Assembly: GCF_002105465.1 (NCBI RefSeq)
Contig: NZ_NCSQ01000104.1
Coordinates: 194 to 55,386, forward strand
Origin: Aquidulcibacter paucihalophilus
GTDB taxonomy: Bacteria; Pseudomonadota; Alphaproteobacteria; Caulobacterales; Aquidulcibacteraceae
Direction: 5' to 3'
Length of the DNA stretch: 55,193 nucleotides
In this document: in pieces, positions 26,625 to 35,217 of the stretch
How positions within the stretch are numbered: position 1 is the first letter of the stretch
Layout of the letters: each line of letters begins with the position of its first letter
Notes under the pieces: model-generated
Told to the model about the DNA's origin: nothing
Seen by the model: only the letters and a program-made list of their open reading frames with translations
Databases searched by the model: none
Program-made: the position numbers and the translations under genes

Positions 26625-27296
26625 ATGTCATCTTCCTTCACCTTAAGCGCTCCGATCATCGACTATCTTGCCGAGGTCAATCCAGCCGAGCACACCGCCC
26701 TAAAAGCCTGTCGCACCGAAACGGCCAGTCACCCCAAAGCCATGATGCAGATCAGCGCCGAACAAGGCGCCTTTATGGGATTTTTAATCCGCCAGATCGA
26801 CGCACGCCTAGCCGTCGAAGTTGGCGTTTTTACAGGCTATTCGGCTTTGGTCAGTGCGCTCGCCTTACGCCAAAATGCGGGCCCCGGCGGCAAACTATTT
26901 GCTTTTGACATTTCCGAGGAATTCACCAATCTGGCGCAAACCTATTGGCGACAGGCCGGCGTTGAAAGCACGATTGACTTGCGCATTGCGCCTGCTGGCG
27001 ACAGCCTCACCGCCTTGGCTAACGAAGGCTATGCTGGCAAAATTGATTTTATGTTTGTCGACGCCGATAAGCCCGGATACCGCGATTACTACGAAAAGGG
27101 CCTAGTGCTTCTTCGCACCGGTGGGCTTATGTTGTTTGACAATATGTTGTGGAGCGGCGCGGTTGCCGACCCCCATGACCACAGCCCCGATACCGTCGCC
27201 TTGCGAGACCTCGCCGCTTTCGCGAAAGCCGACCCGCGCGTGCGCGCCGCCATGGTAGCGATTGGCGATGGGCTTATGTTGGTGACAAAAGTCTAG
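26625..27296 (+). CDS. SAM-dependent O-methyltransferase, caffeoyl-CoA/catechol type
   Basis: 223 residues from the ATG at 26625, 8 bases after the CPBP stop with AAGGGC ahead. Motif I is LAVEVGVFTGYSALVSALAL; the metal-binding Asp lies in IDFMFVDADKPGYRDYYEKGL; then GGLMLFDNMLWSGAVADP. This is the class I divalent-metal O-methyltransferase family (PF01596), acting on catechol-like hydroxyls. It ends in a CTAG shared with the stop of the convergent gene. Cytosolic; natural substrate unknown. Confidence 0.92.
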   Translation: MSSSFTLSAPIIDYLAEVNPAEHTALKACRTETASHPKAMMQISAEQGAFMGFLIRQIDARLAVEVGVFTGYSALVSALALRQNAGPGGKLFAFDISEEFTNLAQTYWRQAGVESTIDLRIAPAGDSLTALANEGYAGKIDFMFVDADKPGYRDYYEKGLVLLRTGGLMLFDNMLWSGAVADPHDHSPDTVALRDLAAFAKADPRVRAAMVAIGDGLMLVTKV

Positions 27297-27958
27297 CGCT
27301 TCGACCAACCTTGTTCATTGGCGGCAGTCACTTCCATCGGATCAACCAACATTTGGACGCTTGCGGTGAATTTACGCCACGCTTGCGGCAACCAGCTACG
27401 CGCCACGACAGTCGGTTGCTGCCGCCAGTCGCGCGCCACAAAAGGAGCGAGCTTGGTGACAATCGCCGTCCGCCCATGCAGAATTTTGTTCACGCGCCAA
27501 CCGGGCTCGCGCTTTAATACATCTAACAAAATTTTGCCGGTCCAAAGATCAACATCATCAATCAACATCTTTCCGCCGATTTTCAGGCGCGGGGCCATAT
27601 AAAGCCAGTCAATACCGGGTAGGGGAAAGCCATGACCGCCATCGATGATCGCCACGTCCAAATCCTCATGACCCTTCAAATGGGGGAGAATGTCTTGGCT
27701 GAAGCCGTGGTGAAACCGCACCAAACTCAAGTCCAAACCACGTTGTTCAGCGACGTTTTGAATCGAGGCGATTTCATCGGCGGATGGCGTGATGGCCTCG
27801 TGAATGCAGCCAGCTTGGAGGCAAGCCAAAGTAGACTGACCACAACCGGTCTCTAAGGTATGCATGCCGGGACGCAGGTTCAATTGCAGCCAAGTTAAAG
27901 CCAGATTGCCGACTTCCCATTGCAACCGCTCACCCGATTGAGCTTTGGAGTGATCCAT
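27293..27958 (-). CDS. class I SAM methyltransferase-like protein
   Basis: About 221 residues from the ATG at 27958; the frame is open to a TTG at 28030. The Rossmann motif MHTLETGCGQSTLACLQAGC resembles methyltransferase motif I, followed by LDVAIIDGGHGFPLPGIDWLYM and GGKMLIDDVDLWTG (acidic metal-like residues as in FkbM/macrocin-type or MTase_24 families). The substrate is unknown. The gene is single and converges with the O-methyltransferase gene, sharing the stop bases CTAG. Confidence 0.72.
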   Translation of the reverse strand: MDHSKAQSGERLQWEVGNLALTWLQLNLRPGMHTLETGCGQSTLACLQAGCIHEAITPSADEIASIQNVAEQRGLDLSLVRFHHGFSQDILPHLKGHEDLDVAIIDGGHGFPLPGIDWLYMAPRLKIGGKMLIDDVDLWTGKILLDVLKREPGWRVNKILHGRTAIVTKLAPFVARDWRQQPTVVARSWLPQAWRKFTASVQMLVDPMEVTAANEQGWSKR

Positions 27959-28060
27959 GCCCGTATACGCCCCACACAGAAGTACAAGCCGTCCCAAAGT
28001 GGGAAGGTGTTTGCTACTCTGAGGAAACAAGCAAACTTCACACCAATCGCGCGAAAAGCG

Positions 28061-28972
28061 CTAGCGTGCGATCCAAGCAGCACCTTGGCGAACCAGCACT
28101 TTGTCTGACAAACGACCATTACTGCCGACACCGCTCGCAGCAATGGCTGAAAGGCGGGTCATGTCGCGCGCACGATCTGCCCGGCCAACGACTAGAGTGT
28201 CCCGTGTTGGTGCCGCGACAGCAAGTGGACCACCCAATTGCTTCTGAATTGTCGTCCACACGCTATCGAGCGCCAAAAGGCTGGTCGCATAGGGTTGGGT
28301 TTGATCGACTTCTAAAAGCCCTTCATTCACCGTCCATTTGACACCAGATAACTCTTTGAGCGTGTTCGCTCGTGCCCGATCAAAGGCCTGTGTGGCACCT
28401 AATTGTAAATCCACCAGACGCCCAACTGGCATCAGCGCAATGGTCGTCGGGGTATCCCCCACAACAACTTCCTCAAGCCCCTCCAAGAAAGGACGGCGAA
28501 CAACGAGATTGCGTTCGCCGAGGGCTGCTGTCTGCTCCTCAAAGGCGTCAATGGCCTGTGTGGTGCGGATGACAACGCGCAATTGCTCCAGTTTAAAAGG
28601 GTCTTGCTGCTCCAACAGCTTTCGGACATTGGTTTCAAACCGGCTATATTCAGCATCAGGATTGGCGTCAGCCAGATTGACGCGGGCGTGCAATGTATCA
28701 AGCCTGACGGTGACATCAGAATGGGTCACTATGCGCAAATTATTGGCCATGCCGTCAATACGCTCCACCCCTCGCACACCAGGCAAAGCCGATAGACGGC
28801 GAGCGAGTTCTTGCGAAACGTCTTCCATACTATAGCGCTCAACGACAGACACGGCCGCGCCGGATGGGGCGGCCTCCGTTGATTGCGCGTTTGCTGAACC
28901 CGCGAGCGCGCAAACTGAAAGCGCGCAAGCAGCGAGTAATCTTAAAGCAGTCATCTTAGAATTCCGTTTCAC
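28061..28972 (-). CDS. exported protein of unknown function in the ast gene group
   Basis: 303 residues from the GTG at 28972 directly after the astD stop; an ATG at 28954 is an alternative. The signal peptide is clear (KMTALRLLAACALSVCALAG, cleavage after ANA). The mature protein has a DVTVRLDTLHARVNLADANP region and a later LLALDSVWTTIQKQLGGPLAV...PTRDTLVVG block loosely like DUF1444-type proteins; I cannot confirm this. It is probably co-transcribed with astD, but a role in arginine catabolism is only suggested by position. Confidence 0.7.
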   Translation of the reverse strand: MKRNSKMTALRLLAACALSVCALAGSANAQSTEAAPSGAAVSVVERYSMEDVSQELARRLSALPGVRGVERIDGMANNLRIVTHSDVTVRLDTLHARVNLADANPDAEYSRFETNVRKLLEQQDPFKLEQLRVVIRTTQAIDAFEEQTAALGERNLVVRRPFLEGLEEVVVGDTPTTIALMPVGRLVDLQLGATQAFDRARANTLKELSGVKWTVNEGLLEVDQTQPYATSLLALDSVWTTIQKQLGGPLAVAAPTRDTLVVGRADRARDMTRLSAIAASGVGSNGRLSDKVLVRQGAAWIAR

Positions 28973-30439
28973 TTAAAGGCCCGGCGCACTGAGACGCTCT
29001 GCCCGGTCGGCTTCCTGCTTCGCCACAGGGAAGGCGCAATAATCTGCTGCATAATAGGCGCTAGGGCGCCCATCCCCTGAAAGTCCCGGCCCGCCAAAAG
29101 GCAGAGCCGAAGAGGCACCTGTCGTTGGTCGATTCCAATTGATCAGACCCGCCCGCAGGTTCAGCGTCGCTTGCTCCCACAATGCCGCATCGTCGCTGAC
29201 AAGACCCGAAGAAAGGCCAAAGCGCGTCGCATTCGCGCGCTCGATAGCTTGTTCAAACGTCTTTACCCGGAACACTTGCGCAAAGGGGGCGAACAATTCC
29301 TCATCCTCGGCCTCTTGGGCGTGGGTCATGTCGATCATGCCCGGGCGCACAAAGGCAGGACCTTCAGCGCCAATCTTTGCCTTAACCAACGGCTTACCGC
29401 CCAAGGCGATAAGTTCGGCTTCAAAATGGCCAACCCGCGCAGCTTGGCCTGCATGGATAACTGGCCCCATAAAGGGCGCCGTCTCAGCATTCCAGGGTGC
29501 CAGTACCATACGCTCGATCCTGGCTATCGTGGCTTCCAATACCTCGTCGCCAAAGCGGCCCTCAGGCAGAATTAAGCGCCGCGCACACGAACAACGCTGA
29601 CCGCTCGTGATAAATGCAGAATGTACAATCAGGTCTGCAGCGGCTTCACGATCGGCTGGGTCCCAAATGATCAGAGGATTATTGCCGCCCATCTCGAGGG
29701 CGAGAATGACTTCAGGGCGGCCACCAAACATGCGGTGAATGGCTGTGCCGGTTGTGGCAGAGCCGGTAAACAACACCCCATCAATGCCCGAAGCGCTGAG
29801 AAGCGCAGCCCCTGTATCGCGCGCACCCATGACGACATTGAGAACGCCGGGGGGAAGACCTGCTTCTTCAAAGGCCGCCACCATTAAGCCCGCAACAGAG
29901 GGTGCCAGTTCTGAAGGTTTGAAAACAACCGTATTGCCCGCCAGAAGAGCGGGAACAATGTGTCCATTTGGCAAATGGCCAGGGAAGTTAAAGGGGCCGA
30001 GCACGGCCATCACGCCCCACGGGCGATGGTCCAAAGCGGTGCGACCAAAGGCGGCTGTTTCGCTCTTGACGCCTGTCCGCTCGTCATAGGCACGCACTGA
30101 AATCGCGATCTTCCCAACCATGGCCCCAACTTCGGCCGTCGATTCCCACAAGGCTTTGCCCATGTCTCGCGAAATGGCTTCGGCAATCGCGGGGCCTTTA
30201 GATTGAAGGGCGCGGCCATAAGCCTCCAAAATGGCGATGCGTGCCGCGCGTGGTGTTTTCGACCACGCTGGGAAAGCGGCGCGAGCAGCGGCGACTGCCT
30301 GTTCTACCTGGACACCCCTCGCGGCGTGGGCAGCGAATACGACTTCTTCGCTAGCAGGATCGATCGAGGTAAAATGAGGGCCGAGCCCGGCCTGCCAAGC
30401 TCCGTTGAGATACAGACCACCGTGAGACTGGTTAGACAT
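28973..30439 (-). CDS. astD: succinylglutamate-semialdehyde dehydrogenase
   Basis: 488 residues. AstD oxidises N-succinylglutamate semialdehyde to N-succinylglutamate with NAD, the fourth step of the AST arginine pathway. Motifs are MAVLGPFNFPGHLPNGHIVP, GVLFTGSATTGTAIHRMFGG, LALEMGGNNPLI with the general-base Glu, and SGQRCSCARRLILP with catalytic Cys. The start at 30439 (ATGTCTAACC) overlaps the astA stop by 8 bases, which supports AstD over other aldehyde dehydrogenases and coupled translation. Confidence 0.93.
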   Translation of the reverse strand: MSNQSHGGLYLNGAWQAGLGPHFTSIDPASEEVVFAAHAARGVQVEQAVAAARAAFPAWSKTPRAARIAILEAYGRALQSKGPAIAEAISRDMGKALWESTAEVGAMVGKIAISVRAYDERTGVKSETAAFGRTALDHRPWGVMAVLGPFNFPGHLPNGHIVPALLAGNTVVFKPSELAPSVAGLMVAAFEEAGLPPGVLNVVMGARDTGAALLSASGIDGVLFTGSATTGTAIHRMFGGRPEVILALEMGGNNPLIIWDPADREAAADLIVHSAFITSGQRCSCARRLILPEGRFGDEVLEATIARIERMVLAPWNAETAPFMGPVIHAGQAARVGHFEAELIALGGKPLVKAKIGAEGPAFVRPGMIDMTHAQEAEDEELFAPFAQVFRVKTFEQAIERANATRFGLSSGLVSDDAALWEQATLNLRAGLINWNRPTTGASSALPFGGPGLSGDGRPSAYYAADYCAFPVAKQEADRAERLSAPGL

Positions 30440-31454
30440 CAAAACTCCGCACACGGCCCATTTGGCCGTCTTCCATTTCTAAAGCTTCTAAAACCTGCGG
30501 GGCCACAATGACCGCATCAGGCGTAAGGCGGGCCGGCACCAAGCTACAGCGAAACCCTTCAACCCGGTTGTTCGAGACCATGGCACGATCCTCGCCATGG
30601 GCATCTCCCGCAACAAACGGAAGAATTCGGGAATCGCGCACGGTGCGTGTATCTTCGATCCGTGTGGCCAAAAGTGGGCCGCCGTCAAAAATATCAATCA
30701 CCCCTTCAAAGCGTAGACCCTCACGCTCCAACAAACGCCGCGCGGGTGCGCCGTCGGGATGGGTTTCGCCAATAGCCCCACGCGCACTATCAGGCAAAAG
30801 GTCGACATAAATCGCATGCTTAGGCGAGAGATCAATGATGAATTGATTGTCGCTGGTTGCCGACAATTTGTCCGCCTCATCAAAATCCATCCGATAGAAG
30901 GGGCGGCCCACAACTTCCCAGAAAGGCGAACGGCCATCCAAATGCACAATTCCGCGCAACTCACTCACCACCGTGCCATGAAAGCGGGTGGGGGAACTGG
31001 CCATCAACATAAAGCGCGAGAGGCTCAAGAGCTTCCCGGCACCATCGCCGCGTCGTTCAGGTTCTAAGAACAAGGTTCCCACTTCAGTGCAGCCTGTATA
31101 GTCATTGACCATGGTCAAAGCCCGCATCTCAAAGCGGCGATTGGCGGCTTTTGAGGCCTGCCCATAAGTGACGATGCGATAATTGAAGAAAGGAACATCG
31201 CGGCCGATATTGGTCTTTACCGCGGCGCAGCCAAACGGCTTTCCGCCCTTGGCGCTTTCAATCATCAAGAGATAGATGCCACCGTCGCTATCTGCTTTAG
31301 GGGCCTCGGTGGAGAAGGTGGTGAGGCTTTTCTCCAGCCGCTTGGCCAATAGGGCCTCATCTTCGGGCAGGCTGGTAAAGCCCGGACCAGATCGGCGGGC
31401 AAAGCCCATAAAGGCATCAAAATCATCAAGCCGCGCGGGGCGTACTACAAGCAT
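30432..31454 (-). CDS. astA: arginine N-succinyltransferase
   Basis: 340 residues. AstA transfers succinyl from succinyl-CoA to arginine, the first AST step. The protein starts MLVVRPARLDDFDAFMGFA and shows GPGFTSLPEDEALLAKRLEKS, FFNYRIVTYGQASK, EVGTLFLEPERRGDGAGKLLS and FYRMDFDEADKLSA, all typical of the GNAT-like AstA family. It overlaps the upstream peptidase gene by 10 bases and astD by 8, a tightly coupled operon. Confidence 0.95.
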   Translation of the reverse strand: MLVVRPARLDDFDAFMGFARRSGPGFTSLPEDEALLAKRLEKSLTTFSTEAPKADSDGGIYLLMIESAKGGKPFGCAAVKTNIGRDVPFFNYRIVTYGQASKAANRRFEMRALTMVNDYTGCTEVGTLFLEPERRGDGAGKLLSLSRFMLMASSPTRFHGTVVSELRGIVHLDGRSPFWEVVGRPFYRMDFDEADKLSATSDNQFIIDLSPKHAIYVDLLPDSARGAIGETHPDGAPARRLLEREGLRFEGVIDIFDGGPLLATRIEDTRTVRDSRILPFVAGDAHGEDRAMVSNNRVEGFRCSLVPARLTPDAVIVAPQVLEALEMEDGQMGRVRSFDV

Positions 31455-32728
31455 GGACTTGTTCCCAATTCCTGTGCCAGCAAGCGACGAGGGGCTTTGG
31501 CATCCAATTGCCCCGTGGCATAGCCTACCAATATCGCCAAAGACAGCCTGATGCGCTCTGGAAAACTGTCAAGAATGGCAAATTCCTGATCAGAATGAAT
31601 CAATCCGCCACGTGGGCCCAAGGTATCGACATTGGCGCAACCGGAGGCGGCAAGATTATTGCCCTCGCACACCCCACCGGTATCCTTATAGACAATCTCT
31701 AGACCGACCGCTTTTCCCGCCGCCGCAACTTGGGCGAAAACCAATTCTTGGGCGGGGGTTCGCGGCTTTGGCGGCCTGCTGAAGCCGCCATGGAGATGGG
31801 CGTGGATGCCTGCGCCCTGCACGTACTGGCCGATTAAGGCTTCCACTTCGCCTTGCGCCCAAGCTGCCGCTTCGGCATCGGGCACCCGGACGTTAAACCG
31901 AACTACGGCAAGATCAGGCACCACATTGTTTGGCCCGCCCCCGTCTATCCGGCCCGTATTAAAGGTAACACCCGACGCTTTGCCATTGAGCGCTTCAAGG
32001 CCCGCGACAAAGCGCGCCGCCGCCGCAATGGCCGAGCGTCCCTCATGATGGGCGCGCCCGACATGAGCTGCTCTGCCATGGATAGTCAGCGAGAAATTGC
32101 CAGAGCCCTTGCGTGCCCCAGACATGGAACCATCGGCGAGTGCCGGCTCGTAAGTCAGGCCCACATCGCTGCGCGATCCTATCTCCTGTAAGAGCGCGGC
32201 TGAGCCCGGGGAGCCGATTTCTTCATCTGGGCTGAGCAGGACTTCATAACCAATTTGGGACGCGCACGGCAGGGTTTCAAACACCTTTAGCGCTTCCAAC
32301 ATCACCCAAAGACCGCCCTTCATATCCGCTACACCCGGCCCGTTGACCACACCAGGCTCGATCTCGCGCACTTTCTGAAAGGTCGAATGGGCCGGGAAGA
32401 CCGTGTCATAATGGCCTGTCAGCACAAGCTTGATCGGAGCTTCTGGTCGGACCGTAATATGCAGAGAATCGCTTAAGGCCAGTTCGACGGCCTGACCTTG
32501 GGCATCGACACTTGCTTCGGGCTGTAAAGGTCTGCGAACACAAGTGCCGGGCAAAATTCTGAAGGCGTCTTCCAGCTTCAAAAGAAAGGCTTGCAGCCCC
32601 TCAAGATTGCGAGAGCCCGTATTAATGTGGCACCAATCTTCCAGTCTGGCTTTCCAGACAGTGCGATCGGTCTCAACCGAATCCAGCGCCATTTGCATAT
32701 CGCGATCAAAAATCAGATTTGCGATCAT
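31445..32728 (-). CDS. M20 family metallopeptidase/amidohydrolase
   Basis: 427 residues with AAGGA 9 bases ahead of the ATG. Zn-ligand motifs are LTGHYDTVFPAHS, GPGVADMKGGLWVMLEALK and LLSPDEEIGSPGS, then a dimerisation domain with GRAAHVGRAHHEGRSAI and the C-terminal His in GGLIHSDQEF. It resembles glutamate carboxypeptidase/ArgE-type enzymes. As first gene of the ast group it may act on an acylated amino acid or feed arginine into the pathway; it could stand in for a missing AST hydrolase, but this is inference. Confidence 0.88.
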   Translation of the reverse strand: MIANLIFDRDMQMALDSVETDRTVWKARLEDWCHINTGSRNLEGLQAFLLKLEDAFRILPGTCVRRPLQPEASVDAQGQAVELALSDSLHITVRPEAPIKLVLTGHYDTVFPAHSTFQKVREIEPGVVNGPGVADMKGGLWVMLEALKVFETLPCASQIGYEVLLSPDEEIGSPGSAALLQEIGSRSDVGLTYEPALADGSMSGARKGSGNFSLTIHGRAAHVGRAHHEGRSAIAAAARFVAGLEALNGKASGVTFNTGRIDGGGPNNVVPDLAVVRFNVRVPDAEAAAWAQGEVEALIGQYVQGAGIHAHLHGGFSRPPKPRTPAQELVFAQVAAAGKAVGLEIVYKDTGGVCEGNNLAASGCANVDTLGPRGGLIHSDQEFAILDSFPERIRLSLAILVGYATGQLDAKAPRRLLAQELGTSPCL

Positions 32729-32915
32729 CTTGATCTTCCTTCACAAAAATACCGCCGGAAGTGCAGACTAAGGTTGCTTCCAAGATTCAGATGTAGTCGA
32801 AAGCCGCGCGCAGCGCCACGCCCTTGCCCTGCTCTATCTGTGTCGCGCGCTGAGGCGGCAATCAGGTCCGGGGGCGCACGATAGAAGTAAGCGCATCTTG
32901 AAAAGGCGAGAAGTG

Positions 32916-33962
32916 ATGTCCGCAGTATTTGACCATGTTGAGTTCGACCATCATGAGCAGGTTGTCTTTGCCCATGACCATCAAACAGGGCTGCGGGCGA
33001 TTATCGGTATCCACAATACTTTTTTGGGCCCGGCAGCCGGTGGGGTGCGCATGGCCAATTATGCTAATATGGACGATGCACTGACCGATGTGCTGCGGCT
33101 GTCTCGCGGGATGAGTTACAAGAATGCCCTCGCTGGTATTCCACTCGGCGGCGGCAAGGCGGTTTTGATTGGCAATCCGAAAGCCGATAAGACGCCGCAA
33201 TTGATGCAGGCTCTGGGTCGAGCCATCCAAGGCCTCGCGGGGCGCTATCTGGCGGCAGAAGATGTCGGCATGACTTTGGCCGACATGGAAGAAATCGCGC
33301 TGGAAACCAACCATGTATTTGGCCGCGATCCTAAGGCAGGTTTTGGTGGTGAGCCCTCGCCTATGACGGCGCTTGGCGTGCTTCTCTCCATCAAGACCTG
33401 CGTGCGACGCTTTATGGGGCGCGATGATCTGCGTGGCGTACGGGTGGCCGTCCAAGGGGCTGGTGCGGTGGGGGCGGACCTTGCCCGGCAATTGGGTCAA
33501 GACGGCGCAGAAGTCTTGATTGCCGATATGGACTCCGCCCGCGCCCAAGCGGCAGCGGATGCGGCGGGTGGACAAGTTCTTAGCGTTGATGACATTCTGT
33601 GTGCCGATGTGGACGTTTTGGCACCCTGCGCACTAGGGGCCATTTTAAACGACGTAACCATCCCGAAATTGCGCAGCAAGATCGTGTGCGGTGCAGCGAA
33701 TAATCAATTGGCAGAGCCCCGCCATGGCCAAGCTTTGGCCGAGCGCGGAATTCTCTATGGGCCTGACTATGTCGTCAATGCGGGTGGCATCATCAATGTG
33801 TCCTACGAGGTGTCAGGCGAATATGACGCCACCAAAGTGGTTGAGCATATTCAGCGCATCCCAAAGACCTTGGAACAAATCTTCGAAGAAGCCGCCGATG
33901 AAGGTCTGACACCCGATGTGGTCGCCGACCGGATGGCGCAACGCCTTATTGGACGGTCTTAG
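32916..33962 (+). CDS. Leu/Glu/Phe/Val-type amino acid dehydrogenase
   Basis: 348 residues from the ATG at 32916 (AGGCGAG ahead). It deaminates an amino acid to the 2-oxo acid with NAD. GPAAGGVRMANYANMDDALTDVLRLSRGM and the catalytic Lys region KNALAGIPLGGGKAVLIG match the leucine/phenylalanine dehydrogenase family; the NAD fold is VRVAVQGAGAVGADLARQL. The last 17 bases overlap the end of the convergent sterol desaturase-like gene. Specificity (Leu, Val, Phe) cannot be assigned by eye. Confidence 0.93.
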   Translation: MSAVFDHVEFDHHEQVVFAHDHQTGLRAIIGIHNTFLGPAAGGVRMANYANMDDALTDVLRLSRGMSYKNALAGIPLGGGKAVLIGNPKADKTPQLMQALGRAIQGLAGRYLAAEDVGMTLADMEEIALETNHVFGRDPKAGFGGEPSPMTALGVLLSIKTCVRRFMGRDDLRGVRVAVQGAGAVGADLARQLGQDGAEVLIADMDSARAQAAADAAGGQVLSVDDILCADVDVLAPCALGAILNDVTIPKLRSKIVCGAANNQLAEPRHGQALAERGILYGPDYVVNAGGIINVSYEVSGEYDATKVVEHIQRIPKTLEQIFEEAADEGLTPDVVADRMAQRLIGRS

Positions 33963-34800
33963 GCTTCGCAGGCGCGGCTTCGGCCTGTTGTGGTTCTGAC
34001 GGCATGAAGGGATAGAGCCACTGCCCTAGCAAGTTAGGAGGCATATCCCGTTCTGTCAGGCCTAAATTCATCGGCTTCTCATCCTTTGGCATATAGAAGG
34101 TGCCAAACAGGTGGTCCAAGAAGGAGAAGGTTGCGGCGAAATTTTTCGAGCCACCTTCATCAGCCCCCGTGTGATGCCAACGATGGAAGACCGGGCTTGC
34201 AAACACATGGCGCAGGGGTCCGAACGTCCAGTTCAAATTGGCGTGCACCATAGTTGAGTAAAGAATATTGAAGGGGGCCAGAACCGCTACAGCCAAGGGC
34301 GGGAAGCCAATCCACAGAGCAATCGCATTGGCGAGGAGACTGTGGAAAATCAAATTAATCGGATGGAAGCGAACCGAGTGCAGCCAGTCCAAAGTTTCTG
34401 GCGCATGATGAATGGCGTGAAAGCGCCAAAGCGCATGGCTGTGAAAGAGGCGGTGGGTCCAATAGAGCGAGATATCGGTGACGATCAGCACGCCCAAAGC
34501 CTGCAGCCACAAGGGCCAGTCCGCCAACCATGAAGCGCCCGTCTTGCTCCATTCAACCGCGGCGTCCATATTGCCGCCAAACAGGACGTAATAGCCGCCC
34601 GCAATCAGAGACGTGCCGATCGCCCCGTAGACGACAGGGCCGATCATCCAATAGCCAATATCCATCCAAATATCGCGACGGACCGGGCGCGGGGTTGGGT
34701 CGAGAGGGAAGAGACTTTGCAGGAAGCCGAACAAACAGGCGCAGATCAACAGCCAAACGGCCGAATGGACGAAGGGCAAGTTCATGATGTCGTTCAACAT
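33946..34800 (-). CDS. sterol desaturase / fatty acid hydroxylase family protein
   Basis: 284 residues from the ATG at 34800 with AGAGGA 7 bases ahead. Four to five membrane segments surround His boxes for a di-iron centre: YWTHRLFHSHALWRFHAIHH, VRFHPIN and FHRWHHTGAD. Members hydroxylate or desaturate sterols, carotenoids, fatty acids or ether lipids. The Rieske protein gene is divergent only 36 bases away, so it might deliver electrons, but this is only a guess from proximity. Confidence 0.9.
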   Translation of the reverse strand: MLNDIMNLPFVHSAVWLLICACLFGFLQSLFPLDPTPRPVRRDIWMDIGYWMIGPVVYGAIGTSLIAGGYYVLFGGNMDAAVEWSKTGASWLADWPLWLQALGVLIVTDISLYWTHRLFHSHALWRFHAIHHAPETLDWLHSVRFHPINLIFHSLLANAIALWIGFPPLAVAVLAPFNILYSTMVHANLNWTFGPLRHVFASPVFHRWHHTGADEGGSKNFAATFSFLDHLFGTFYMPKDEKPMNLGLTERDMPPNLLGQWLYPFMPSEPQQAEAAPAKPKTVQ

Positions 34801-34836
34801 AACGCTTCCTCTGGCACGGGCCAATTAGGCCTAGGG

Positions 34837-35217
34837 ATGCCACACCAAACCCTTAGCCCAGAGACACTTAATCCGCCGTTAGCGTCCGTGCGACAATCCG
34901 ATCTTTCCGATGGCCAAATTCTGGGCTTAGATGTGACTGAAGGGTGCACGCAAAGGCGAATCCTCGTGGTACGGCGCGGGGAGGAGGTCACGGCCTTTGA
35001 GAACCGCTGCCCTCACGCCGGTTGGCCACTGGATACATTTGATGGCAGGTTTTTGACCACAGAAACCGGTGGCCTTATCTGTGCCGCGCATATGGCAATC
35101 TTTGACCCAAAGACGGGCGCTTGTCTGGGAGGCCCAGGCCAAGGCCGCGGACTCACACCGGTGCCAGTGCGGGTGGACGGCGATCACTGGGTCATTGGCC
35201 CAGTCGCGCGCACCTAG
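34837..35217 (+). CDS. Rieske [2Fe-2S] protein
   Basis: 126 residues from the ATG at 34837; the frame is open farther upstream but that part lies over the divergent gene. Rieske ligands are C-x-H in NRCPHAGWPLD and C-x2-H in LICAAHMAIFD, followed by LGGPGQGRGLTPVPV. It is a small soluble Rieske ferredoxin or assembly-type protein, similar to NirD/ferredoxin components. It could serve the adjacent hydroxylase. Its stop shares CTAG with the convergent C13 peptidase gene. Confidence 0.87.
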   Translation: MPHQTLSPETLNPPLASVRQSDLSDGQILGLDVTEGCTQRRILVVRRGEEVTAFENRCPHAGWPLDTFDGRFLTTETGGLICAAHMAIFDPKTGACLGGPGQGRGLTPVPVRVDGDHWVIGPVART

